Source: Halobacillus litoralis (GTDB lineage Bacteria; Bacillota; Bacilli; Bacillales; Halobacillaceae). Taken from it: DNA of 64,000 nucleotides. Positions 1-7,272 of this stretch are shown here, piece after piece. The translations under genes and the position numbers were made by a program. The stretch's first letter is position 1. Each line of letters starts with the position of its first letter. The stretch spans positions 62,001 to 126,000 of the forward strand of contig NZ_JAIVAJ010000004.1 in NCBI RefSeq assembly GCF_020171725.1. The letters run 5' to 3'. The notes under the pieces are model-generated. The model worked only from the letters and a program-made list of their open reading frames with translations. It did not search any database and had not been told where the DNA came from.

Positions 1-2
1 AC

Positions 3-1073
3 GCGGTGGACAATAAGTATGTGCAGGTGATTGATGAGAGTGATACGGAGAATGATGTGACGTTTACGATCGATCATTTGATTGCGGATCAGCGGAGGTT
101 GATTTTATTTTATTCGGTAGAGGTTCAGGGAGATATTGAAGCTCTTGGGTTAGACGGTGTGACGCTGACGAACAGCGAGGGTGAAAAGTTGGAGGGGTAC
201 GGTCTTGGCAGCAGCCCACTCACATTAGAAAACGGGAAGGGTTCAGCAAGGTTGGACTTCACTTTCAATCAAGATCAGGAGTTCACGAATGAGATGACGC
301 TTCGCTTTGCGCTGGAAGAGCATGTCAGAGAAGGTATTCTTAACGGAAAGAAACTGGATGATCCTTACGAGGTGACGTTCGCCATCGATCAAGATAAAAT
401 CCAAGCGAGTGAAGTATATGAGATCAAACAGTCAGCTGCGATCGAAGGGCAGGAGATTTATTTTGAAAAATTTATTTCCTATCCGACGAGTCAGGTGCTC
501 TACCTGGAGGTCAACGAGGACAATACGAAAGAGATTTTTCATATGGATTCTATTCGGTTGGAGAACGAGCATGGAGAAGAAGTCGGAACTTATTCGAGAT
601 CCATTAGTGATGGAAATAAAAGAACCATCAGCTTTACGAGTGATTATTTCAAGGATAATGAGAAATTGTATATTGTTGCGGAGAAATTGATGGCATTAGA
701 CAAGGGGAATACGACGGTCAAAGTAGATCTGGACAATGAGAAGCTGTTGGAAGCACCGGATGATCGGCTTTCATTACGCGATATCCAGACTGAATCCATC
801 GGGGATGGTGAAAAGGGTGCTGTCGCATTGAACTTTGGTGTGGATACGAGCGGAATGGAGCAGGAGGTGTTTTACGTATTGAGCGGTGAGTATCAGGATG
901 CGACTGGGGAGACATTCTTTAGCGGAAGTCAGGCAGCATCGGCGGGCTCAGAAAACACAGAGTCTGTTTATCAGTTTTACTTGGATGACAATACGTATGA
1001 ATCGCCATTGACGTTCCAAGTGAGTCAGTATCCAAGCTACATTGAAGGGGATATCAAAGTTCGAGTGAAATAA
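3..1073 (+). CDS. C-terminal part of a DUF4179/DUF5643-like protein (5' end outside the window)
   Basis: The reading frame is open to the left edge, so the true start lies outside and this is a partial gene. About 355 residues are visible. The first visible part (VQVIDESDTENDVTFTID) resembles the start of the DUF4179 extracytoplasmic domain, and the last 100 residues look like a second beta-rich domain of the DUF5643 type. Proteins of this kind in Bacillales usually have a short cytoplasmic N-terminus and one membrane segment, and many sit beside ECF sigma factor genes, where they are thought to act as anti-sigma or envelope-sensing proteins. That role cannot be tested here because the N-terminus and upstream neighbour are missing. 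The gene ends 17 bp before a strong hairpin terminator shared with the convergent GNAT gene. The family assignment is from recalled sequence character only. Confidence 0.6.
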   Translation, partial: AVDNKYVQVIDESDTENDVTFTIDHLIADQRRLILFYSVEVQGDIEALGLDGVTLTNSEGEKLEGYGLGSSPLTLENGKGSARLDFTFNQDQEFTNEMTLRFALEEHVREGILNGKKLDDPYEVTFAIDQDKIQASEVYEIKQSAAIEGQEIYFEKFISYPTSQVLYLEVNEDNTKEIFHMDSIRLENEHGEEVGTYSRSISDGNKRTISFTSDYFKDNEKLYIVAEKLMALDKGNTTVKVDLDNEKLLEAPDDRLSLRDIQTESIGDGEKGAVALNFGVDTSGMEQEVFYVLSGEYQDATGETFFSGSQAASAGSENTESVYQFYLDDNTYESPLTFQVSQYPSYIEGDIKVRVK

Positions 1074-1090
1074 TAAAAGAACCACGATGA

Positions 1091-1125
1091 AACAAGCGCC
1101 TGACCGCAGAGGTCAGGCGCTTGTT
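1091..1125. terminator. Bidirectional intrinsic terminator
   Basis: A perfect 15-bp stem (arms 1091-1105 and 1111-1125) with a GCAGA loop lies between two convergent genes. The stem begins with AA and ends in TT, giving weak U-tracts in both directions. Confidence 0.85.
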
Positions 1126-1134
1126 TGTATTCTT

Positions 1135-1635
1135 CTACAGCTCCTTCTTAAACGCCTTCACAATAATCCCGTCATTGGCGGGTTCGAAATCGTGTTCGGG
1201 CTGGCGTTTGAAGCCGTGCTTTTCGTAAAGCGCCATTGCTTGCTCCATAAATTCGCCTGTGTGAAGGCCGATGGCATCGTAGCCTTGGGCTTTGGCGCGG
1301 TCGATGCAGGTTTGGACCAGCGCTTGGCCGACGCCTTTGCCGCGGGCTTCACTGCTTACGGCGAGCACGCGGAGTTCCGGGTAGGCGACGGCGTCGACGT
1401 AGCCTTCGTAGGCATCCGTTTTGGCGGGGAAAAGGGCGACGCTTCCTACGATGTTTCCGTCAAGCTCTGCGACGTACAGCTCGACGCCGGGCTGCTGGTC
1501 GGCTTCTGATGAAATGGCTTTTTTCAACGCCTGCCAGTGCTCATCCGGAAGGGAAGCGGCGTGGTCGCTGTAGGCTTCCACGCGCTGCTTTCGGATGAAA
1601 GGAAGTTCTTCCTGGGTGGCTTCTCGAATCTGCAT
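1135..1635 (-). CDS. GNAT-family N-acetyltransferase
   Basis: This 166-residue protein has the GNAT fold signature. An acetyl-CoA binding motif A (RGKGVG, residues 98-103) follows the beta-4 strand LRVLAVSS, and a C-terminal ALYEKHGFKR motif is typical of beta-5/alpha-4. It should transfer an acetyl group from acetyl-CoA to an amine, but the substrate cannot be told from sequence. The ATG start is preceded by AAGGAGAGG at good spacing. The gene starts 14 bp after the end of the glutathionyl-hydroquinone reductase gene on the same strand, so the two are probably co-transcribed. This suggests a shared detoxification role, which is inference only. Confidence 0.85.
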   Translation of the reverse strand: MQIREATQEELPFIRKQRVEAYSDHAASLPDEHWQALKKAISSEADQQPGVELYVAELDGNIVGSVALFPAKTDAYEGYVDAVAYPELRVLAVSSEARGKGVGQALVQTCIDRAKAQGYDAIGLHTGEFMEQAMALYEKHGFKRQPEHDFEPANDGIIVKAFKKEL

Positions 1636-1649
1636 CTGTTTTCCTCTCC

Positions 1650-2627
1650 TTATCTGCGAAACTTATCGGTGCTTGAGCTCAGACGTTCACGGTCGTGAGA
1701 TTCTTCCCACGGCGCAAGGTCTGGACCTTTTGGCAAAATATTCGTCTCTGCTTTATCCGGGTTGATCGTGATCGACACGTGGTAGTGACGCTTGATCGAA
1801 TCAAAGTCCGTCGTGTCACCGAATCCTTCTGTCTGATAGAGGTCGCGGGCATAGCCCCATAGGTTCGGCATTTCGCGGATCAGGTTGCGGTTCGTGTTGA
1901 AGCCGTTGTAGTAAGCGGCGTCGAACCTCGCAAGCGTCGTGTACAGGCGGACGTCGGTGTCTGTGATGAAGTCACCGTGCATGAAACGCTGATTGGACAA
2001 TCGCTCTTCCAGTTCATCGAGGCGGGCAAACAAGGTGTCAAACGCCGCTTCATAAGCTTCCTGAGAATGGGCGAATCCGCATTTGTATACGCCGTTGTTG
2101 ATGTCGTGGAAAATGGCGTCGCTCCATTCGTCGATTTCCTCGCGGAGCTCTTCTGGATAGAGGTCGGGCGCATTGTCTTTATGGTGATCGGACCATTCCA
2201 CTTCATAGTAGTTGGTCAGGTTGAAATAATCGTTGTTGACGGCTTTGTTGGTCGTCGTATCGACCATGACGGGTACCGTCGGGCGGCCGCTGTAATCGGG
2301 ATCGGCTTTATAGTAGACTTCGCTGACGTACTGGATGCCGAGCTCGGGATCGAGATTCTTTTCATCTAATGAGAACTCCCAGTCGACGCGGTCGATGTTC
2401 GGACGCATCGGACTCGTCGACCCGAGGCTGATCGCATCTTCAAGGCCCAGTACCTTCCGCACGATGACGGCACGATGCGCCCACGGACAGGCGGGGGACC
2501 AGAGAAGTCGGTATCGTCCCGCTTCCACAGGCAGGTGCTCTTCTTTTTTTCCAAAAGGTGTTGTGAATCGGTTCGTCTGTCGCTTGAACGATCCGTCCTG
2601 GCTGATTTCTTTCGGTTTATCAGACAA
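1650..2627 (-). CDS. Glutathionyl-hydroquinone reductase (xi-class glutathione transferase, YqjG/ECM4 family)
   Basis: The 325-residue length is normal for the family. The hallmark CPWAHR motif is at residues 47-52, with Cys47 as the catalytic cysteine that takes the thiol from a glutathionyl-hydroquinone. The N-terminal thioredoxin-like half is followed by an all-helical GST C-terminal domain. Family members reduce S-glutathionyl hydroquinones, including chlorinated ones, in the cytoplasm. Most Bacillaceae make bacillithiol rather than glutathione, so the natural thiol adduct here may differ. The start is a TTG preceded by AGAGGGT; no ATG fits the conserved N-terminus better. It forms a probable two-gene operon with the GNAT gene downstream. 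Confidence 0.9.
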   Translation of the reverse strand: MSDKPKEISQDGSFKRQTNRFTTPFGKKEEHLPVEAGRYRLLWSPACPWAHRAVIVRKVLGLEDAISLGSTSPMRPNIDRVDWEFSLDEKNLDPELGIQYVSEVYYKADPDYSGRPTVPVMVDTTTNKAVNNDYFNLTNYYEVEWSDHHKDNAPDLYPEELREEIDEWSDAIFHDINNGVYKCGFAHSQEAYEAAFDTLFARLDELEERLSNQRFMHGDFITDTDVRLYTTLARFDAAYYNGFNTNRNLIREMPNLWGYARDLYQTEGFGDTTDFDSIKRHYHVSITINPDKAETNILPKGPDLAPWEESHDRERLSSSTDKFRR

Positions 2628-2783
2628 TTGAATACCCTCTTTTCAGCTTGGAATAATGTGGCTACCTTGTTTATCGCATGATATTATCTCGAAGTCAAAC
2701 AAAATGATGGGGTGGATTCTTTGCGAAGCGGGCTGGTGTGTATTACACTTCGATTCAGAATCTATTTGTGAGGAGCGTGGCTT

Positions 2784-3416
2784 ATGAAGGAGCAGAATCT
2801 GGTATGGTACGCGAGTTTTGGGTCGAATATCAATGTTGATCGTTTTCTATGTTATATCCGGGGCGGGAAGCCGGAGTTGTCCAATGATACGGAGCGGGGC
2901 TGTCGTGATGCGACGCTTCCGCGGAATGAGAAGCCGTTTGTGATGAATCACCAGCTTTATTTTGCCAAAGAAGCGGCGCGCTGGAACGGGGGAGGCGTCG
3001 GGTTTATTGCTGGTGAAGAGGATGACTCTTATGAAACGTACAGCAATATGTACTTGATCACGAGGGAGCAGTTCCTCGATGTGGTGGCGCAGGAGAACGG
3101 GCTCGATGAGTTCGAGATGGACTTTGAAGAGGTTATGGAAAAAGGATCGGAGAAAGTCCAGGAATCGTGGTATGGCAACATTCTCTATCTCGGCGATGAG
3201 GACGGTTATCCGGTCTTCACGTTCACGAGTCCTTATCCGATTGCGCCGGATGAAGTGAAGAAGCCGTCGGTCGAGTATTTGAGCACGATCATCGGTGGTT
3301 TGAAAAAAGGCGTCGGGCTGAGTGATGATGAGATTGTGGCGTACTTTATGGAAGTCCCCGGTGTGAAGGATGAGTTTTCCGAGGAAGCGTTACGAGCTGT
3401 GGTGGCGGACGTGTAA
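2784..3416 (+). CDS. Gamma-glutamylcyclotransferase-like protein
   Basis: This 210-residue soluble protein begins WYASFGSN (residues 8-15), matching the Y-G/A-S-x-G-S-N phosphate- or substrate-binding loop at the start of the gamma-glutamylcyclotransferase (AIG2-like) fold. A glutamate expected to act as the general acid/base cannot be assigned with certainty. Similar Firmicutes proteins are often annotated only as hypothetical, and sometimes wrongly as histone deacetylases. The substrate is unknown. The ATG start follows GAGGAGCG at good spacing. The gene is monocistronic, ending in its own hairpin. Confidence 0.55.
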   Translation: MKEQNLVWYASFGSNINVDRFLCYIRGGKPELSNDTERGCRDATLPRNEKPFVMNHQLYFAKEAARWNGGGVGFIAGEEDDSYETYSNMYLITREQFLDVVAQENGLDEFEMDFEEVMEKGSEKVQESWYGNILYLGDEDGYPVFTFTSPYPIAPDEVKKPSVEYLSTIIGGLKKGVGLSDDEIVAYFMEVPGVKDEFSEEALRAVVADV

Positions 3417-3417
3417 G

Positions 3418-3445
3418 CAGGGCCGTTGAGGCTCTGTTTTTTTGT
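3418..3445 (+). terminator. Intrinsic terminator after the GGCT-like gene
   Basis: Stem CAGGGCC (3418-3424) pairs with GGCTCTG (3430-3436) with one G-U pair, followed by a run of eight T. Confidence 0.8.
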
Positions 3446-3462
3446 GGGGGAATCTTCCTTAT

Positions 3463-3527
3463 TGGAACGGGAGAACCGTCCCCAATGTTCCACTTTTTGA
3501 AACAGGAGAACCGTCCCCGATGTTCCA
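3463..3527. repeat. Two tandem REP-like palindromic repeats
   Basis: Two 30-bp copies (3463-3492 and 3498-3527) share the core GGAGAACCGTCCCC and end in GTTCCA. In copy 1 the outer arms TGGAAC/GTTCCA and inner arms GGGA/TCCC form an imperfect hairpin. The GGGACGGTTCTCC core resembles REP elements seen repeatedly between genes in several Bacillus-related genomes. The element sits between a terminator and the riboswitch promoter. Confidence 0.7.
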
Positions 3528-3601
3528 CGCAAAAATTCAGAATTCCCGAACATTCGTCAAAGCCATTGACCCATTGGGCGTATGACTGATACGATTCTTC
3601 C

Positions 3602-3607
3602 TATAAT
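3602..3607 (+). promoter_or_regulatory. Probable -10 box (TATAAT) of the riboswitch-permease transcript
   Basis: A perfect TATAAT lies about 18 bp before the aptamer. No good -35 hexamer is present at 17 bp, and a TTGACC is 30 bp upstream, too far to use. Confidence 0.5.
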
Positions 3608-3618
3608 TTATAACAGAA

Positions 3619-3691
3619 ACACCTTGTATAAGCTCAGGAATAAGGCCTGAACGTATCTACCAGCTACCGGAAATAGCTAGTCTACAAGGGA
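3619..3691 (+). promoter_or_regulatory. Purine (guanine-class) riboswitch aptamer, variant
   Basis: P1 arms are CCTTGTA (3622-3628) and TACAAGG (3683-3689). J1/2 is TATAAG-like, L2 reads GAATAAGG, J2/3 contains the conserved TATCTACC, and L3 reads CCGGAAA. J3/1 reads AGTCTAC, with a C at the ligand-pairing position, which points to guanine or xanthine rather than adenine. Compared with standard aptamers (GA[C/U]UAC), J3/1 appears one nucleotide longer, and the residue before the C is U instead of A. Nucleotides 3663-3670 (in P3/L3) can pair with 3732-3739 in the terminator 5' arm, giving an antiterminator that is mutually exclusive with the folded aptamer. Ligand binding should therefore turn transcription off. 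Confidence 0.85.
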
Positions 3692-3726
3692 TTGTATGAA
3701 ATTCATTTCTTTCTTTCCCTATGTGC

Positions 3727-3756
3727 AAGCACCGGTAGTCTGCCGGTGCTTTTTTG
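3727..3756 (+). terminator. Riboswitch expression-platform terminator
   Basis: A 9-bp stem, AAGCACCGG (3727-3735) with CCGGTGCTT (3743-3751), is followed by T residues, about 20 bp before the permease start codon. Its 5' arm (3732-3739) is the same stretch that can pair with the aptamer P3/L3. Confidence 0.85.
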
Positions 3757-3775
3757 TATTCTAGGAGGCAGCAAC

Positions 3776-5068
3776 ATGAGAGAGTTCTTCAACTTCACAG
3801 AGCGTGAAACCAATTTTAGAAAAGAAACGCTTGCCGGCATTACGACGTTTCTTTCGATGGCCTATATATTAGTCGTCAACCCGATCATTTTAAGCCAGGC
3901 CGGTATCGATAAGGGAGCGCTCTTCACCGCAACGGCTCTATCGGCGATTGTCGGTTCGCTGTTGATCGGCCTGCTTGCGAACTTCCCTGTCGGCATAGCG
4001 CCGAGTATGGGACTGAACTCGTTCTTCACCTTCTCGGTTGTGATCGGAATGGGTATCGAATGGCAGATCGCGCTGACGGGTGTGTTCATTGCGGGAATCA
4101 TCTTCGTTATATTGAGCCTGTTTAAGATCCGTGAAAAAATCATCAACGTCATACCGAAGGATCTGAAGCATGCGATCGCTGGAGGAATCGGCTTTTTCAT
4201 TGCGTTTATCGGGCTTCAGAATGCCGGGTTCGTTGTGAAAAATGAAGAGACGTTCGTGTCGATTGGTAATTTGACTTCGCCAAATACCGCACTGGCAGCG
4301 TTCGGGTTTGTCCTTACTTTGATGATGCTGATCCGCGGTGTACGTGGAGGGATTTTTTACGGCATTGTGTTGACCAGTATTCTCGGAATGATCGTCGGCT
4401 TGGTCGATGTACCGAATTCCATTGTCGGACAGGTTCCGAGCCTTGAACCGACGTTCGGCGTCGTGTTCCAGCATCTTGGTGATATTTTCACTTGGGAGAT
4501 TCTAGCTGTTATTTTCACCTTCTTATTTGTCGCATTCTTTGATACGGCAGGGGCTTTGATTGCTGTAGCGAGTCAGGCCGGGATTATGAAGGACAACAAA
4601 ATTCCGAACGCCGGTCGTGCACTGCTTGCGGATTCATCTTCAGGCGTGCTTGGTGCGATCTTCGGAACGTCGACGACCGCTTCGTTCGTCGAGTCTTCAG
4701 CCGGCGTTGCTGTAGGAGGACGTACAGGATTTACGAGCGTCGTCATTTCCGCTTGTTTCTTTGTCGCCTTGTTCTTCTCACCGGTGCTCGGCGTCATCAC
4801 ACCGGCCGTGACGGCACCAGCGCTGATCATCGTCGGCGCTTTGATGGCGACGGAAGTGAAGGAAATCGACTGGAGCCGTTTCGAAATCGTCGTACCGGCT
4901 TTCGTCACCGTCATTATGATGCCGCTCACGTTCAGTGTCGCAACCGGAATTGCGCTTGGCTTCATCTTATATCCGTTTGCGATGATTGCGAAAAAAGAGT
5001 GGAAGCAGGTCCACCCGATCATGTACACACTCGGCGGTCTGTTTATGCTTTATTTCGTTCTTTTGTAA
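3776..5068 (+). CDS. pbuG: Guanine/hypoxanthine permease (NCS2, AzgA/PbuG-PbuO type)
   Basis: This 430-residue polytopic membrane protein of the NCS2/AzgA family is a proton symporter for guanine or hypoxanthine uptake. Family signatures are NFRKETLAGITTF near the N-terminus, the FPVGIAPSMGLNS segment, the DTAGALIAVA helix and the GTSTTASFVESSAGV motif of the substrate site. The chosen ATG (3776) follows AGGAGGCA. An earlier in-frame ATG (3692) lies inside the riboswitch leader and is rejected. Control by the upstream purine riboswitch agrees with the assigned substrate. B. subtilis PbuG and PbuO are similar, so the symbol is approximate. Confidence 0.9.
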   Translation: MREFFNFTERETNFRKETLAGITTFLSMAYILVVNPIILSQAGIDKGALFTATALSAIVGSLLIGLLANFPVGIAPSMGLNSFFTFSVVIGMGIEWQIALTGVFIAGIIFVILSLFKIREKIINVIPKDLKHAIAGGIGFFIAFIGLQNAGFVVKNEETFVSIGNLTSPNTALAAFGFVLTLMMLIRGVRGGIFYGIVLTSILGMIVGLVDVPNSIVGQVPSLEPTFGVVFQHLGDIFTWEILAVIFTFLFVAFFDTAGALIAVASQAGIMKDNKIPNAGRALLADSSSGVLGAIFGTSTTASFVESSAGVAVGGRTGFTSVVISACFFVALFFSPVLGVITPAVTAPALIIVGALMATEVKEIDWSRFEIVVPAFVTVIMMPLTFSVATGIALGFILYPFAMIAKKEWKQVHPIMYTLGGLFMLYFVLL

Positions 5069-5091
5069 TCTGAAGGCTGTTGGTCTTTGAT

Positions 5092-5447
5092 TGGGACAGG
5101 GAGTGGCTTTGGAGTAGAGGTGATTGTCTCAATAAATCTTTAATGGGACAGTTGGCGCCTGGATGGTAGAGCTGCTAGTCCGAATAAACCTTTAATGGGA
5201 CAGTAGCCGCCTGGATGGCAGAGCTGGTAGTCCTAATAAACCTTTAATGGGACAGTCACCGCCTGGATAGTAGAGCTGCCAGTCCCGATAAGTTTTTAAT
5301 GGGACAAGGTGTGCTTGTGAAGCAGAGTTGCCTGTCCCAATAAAGGTCTAATGGGACTGAGACGGACCAGATAATAGAGTGGAAAGTTCCAATAAAATTC
5401 AATTGGGACAGAGGGGCGTTGAGAAGTGGTCCACCTGTCCAGAACAG
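5092..5447. repeat. 52-bp tandem repeat array, locus 1 (seven units)
   Basis: TGGGAC recurs at 5092, 5144, 5196, 5248, 5300, 5352 and 5404, exactly 52 bp apart each time. Each unit is TGGGAC, 28 bp, then GTCCCA or a variant, then a 12-bp A/T-rich linker such as AATAAACCTTTAA. The segment across each linker (GTCCCA-N12-TGGGAC) is an inverted repeat. Units 2-4 share most of the 28-bp core (CGCCTGGATGGTAGAGCTG), while units 1, 5, 6 and 7 diverge. The array fills the whole gap between the convergent permease and antiporter genes. No coding frame or cas-like context is seen. Confidence 0.9.
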
Positions 5448-5465
5448 ATGATTTTTTTTAGAGAC

Positions 5466-5506
5466 AAAAGAGGCTGTCGGATCATTTCGATTCGACAGCC
5501 TCTTTT
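5466..5506 (-). terminator. Intrinsic terminator of the antiporter gene (works in both directions)
   Basis: A perfect 14-bp stem (5466-5479 with 5493-5506), AAAAGAGGCTGTCG, has a 13-nt loop. It has A-rich and T-rich flanks and lies just before the antiporter stop codon. Confidence 0.85.
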
Positions 5507-6978
5507 TTCTGCTTTCGTTCCAGTTCTTTCGTCAGCTGATCTTTATATTTCGATTCTACAAGTATATAAAGAAAATCACCTGCTTTGATTTTCGTCTCTC
5601 CGTACGGCGTAATGACTTGGTCGTCCCGGATGACGGCGGTCACGTTGGCCTTGTTGGGGAGGGAGATTTCCTTCAGGCGCTTGCCGACGACTTCTGATTC
5701 CCCGTTCGTCTGGAACTGGATCATTTCGGCGGCGGTTTTGCCCATCGAGATCAGTTCGACCGAATGGTGGGGAATATCTTTTTTCGGTCCGATCAGCTTC
5801 AATTTTTTCGCGACGACAGAAATGGTCGACCCTTGGACGAGGGCGGATGTTAGCACGATGAAGAAGACGATGTTGAATACGGTTTGGTTGTTTTCAAGTC
5901 CGTTGACGACAGGAAACGTAGCGAGTACGATCGGCACGGCGCCGCGGAGCCCGGCCCATGAGATGAATATTTTTTCTTTAACGGTATAGTTCATGTTGAT
6001 GAGCGACAGGAAGACGGCGGCCGGCCTTGCGACGAGAATGAGCAGGGCAGAGAGAATCACGCCGTCGATGACGACATCGGCTGAAAATAATTGCTCAGGA
6101 AATACGAGCAGTCCTAAGATGATGAACATCAGGATTTGAGCCATCCAGGCGAATCCTTCGTTGAACTGGAAAATCGAATAACGGTAGGTGAGCTCGCGGT
6201 TTCCGATGACGAGCGCCGCGATGTAGACGGCAAGGAAGCCACTTCCCCCGACAAAGGCGGTCACCCCGTAGATCAAGAGAGCGAAGGCGACGGACATGAT
6301 CGGGTACAGCGCGCTTGACCCGAGCTTGATCCGGTTGATCGAGAAGGAGGCGAGCCTTCCGAACAGGATGCCGAGAAGTACGCCGAGTCCCATCTGCAGA
6401 AAGAACATCGGAATGAGGGTCCAGATCGACTTGTCCGGCATCATGATCAAGTCGATGAACGAAAGCGTCAGGAAGATGGCCATCGGATCGTTCGTCCCGG
6501 ACTCGGCCTCGAGCGTCGCTCCCATCTTCGCTTTGATGTTTCGTTCTTTTAATGCGGCGAATACGGCAGCCGCATCTGTTGAGCCGACAATCGCGCCGAG
6601 CAGGAGTCCTTCGAGTAGGCTCAGCTCCAACAGCCAATAGGCGGCAGCACCAACGAGTATGGAGGTGATGAATACGCCGATGGTGGCCAGGGAAAGCGAA
6701 GGCCACGCAACAGAGCGGACTGTCCCCCATTTCGTATGGAGTCCTCCTTCGAACAGGATGATCACGAGTGCGAACACGCCGATGATCTGCGCGGTTCCGG
6801 CGTTGTCGAAATAGATGATGCCGAGCCCGTCACTTCCGACGAGCATGCCGAGCAGCATGAAGAGAATCAATGATGGGAGTCCCCATCGGTTTGAGAAAGT
6901 AGCGGCGAATATGCCGCTGAAAAAGAGCAGTGCAGTAAGTAGTAGAATCGAATCGGTTCCGAACGAATCAAAAAACAT
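5482..6978 (-). CDS. CPA1-family K+(Na+)/H+ antiporter with C-terminal TrkA-C domain (NhaP2/CvrA type)
   Basis: This 498-residue protein has about 12-13 membrane segments in the first 390 residues. CPA1 hallmarks include the FEGGL motif, GSTDAAAVFA in helix 5 and ESGTNDPMA in helix 6, whose Asp carries the transported cation or proton. After residue about 400 there is a soluble RCK_C/TrkA-C domain, as in the NhaP2/CvrA potassium/proton antiporters, where it probably senses a ligand. The likely role is cytoplasmic pH and cation balance, useful to a halophile. The ATG start follows AAGGGGAA with a rather long spacer. It converges on the permease gene across repeat array 1, and its own terminator overlaps its last codons. 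Confidence 0.88.
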   Translation of the reverse strand: MFFDSFGTDSILLLTALLFFSGIFAATFSNRWGLPSLILFMLLGMLVGSDGLGIIYFDNAGTAQIIGVFALVIILFEGGLHTKWGTVRSVAWPSLSLATIGVFITSILVGAAAYWLLELSLLEGLLLGAIVGSTDAAAVFAALKERNIKAKMGATLEAESGTNDPMAIFLTLSFIDLIMMPDKSIWTLIPMFFLQMGLGVLLGILFGRLASFSINRIKLGSSALYPIMSVAFALLIYGVTAFVGGSGFLAVYIAALVIGNRELTYRYSIFQFNEGFAWMAQILMFIILGLLVFPEQLFSADVVIDGVILSALLILVARPAAVFLSLINMNYTVKEKIFISWAGLRGAVPIVLATFPVVNGLENNQTVFNIVFFIVLTSALVQGSTISVVAKKLKLIGPKKDIPHHSVELISMGKTAAEMIQFQTNGESEVVGKRLKEISLPNKANVTAVIRDDQVITPYGETKIKAGDFLYILVESKYKDQLTKELERKQKKEAVESK

Positions 6979-7272
6979 GAGGTAGTCGTTCCCCTTTTTA
7001 TCATAAATTGTGTCGGTATCATGAAGATTCAGCTATTAGAGTTGCTTGGGTGCTATAATGAATGGAGGCGGATGTTGGGTGTTTCTTTGTTATGTAGCTT
7101 ATTTCACAAGGAGCATCTTTATTAATTTTACAACAAAGTTCACAGGAGAAAAACAAAATAGACTTAAGAGACATGCGTGACTGCGTTGTATAATTATGGT
7201 AATATAAAATATTTGAAACAAATGACGATGTAGAAACGTAACTAAGGAAGAAACAAGAAGGGGGAGGTAGGG
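6979..7272. other. Divergent intergenic region between the antiporter and UPF0182 genes
   Basis: This 294-bp A/T-rich stretch holds the start regions of two divergent genes. TATAAT occurs at 7054-7059 and 7189-7194 on the + strand, the second being better placed for the UPF0182 gene, but neither has a clear -35 hexamer. No ORF or RNA structure is evident. Confidence 0.4.

Noticed and set aside
3566..3571. TTGACC as the -35 box of the riboswitch promoter
   Set aside because: It is 30 bp from the TATAAT, too far for a sigma-A promoter.
3938..4474. Long minus-strand frame inside the purine permease gene
   Set aside because: Antisense shadow of a well-supported membrane protein, with a biased hydrophilic composition and no ribosome binding site.
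5092..5447. 52-bp arrays as a possible CRISPR array
   Set aside because: The conserved parts are only 6-8 bp half-sites with short A/T linkers, the cores are partly repeated rather than unique spacers, and no cas genes are present.
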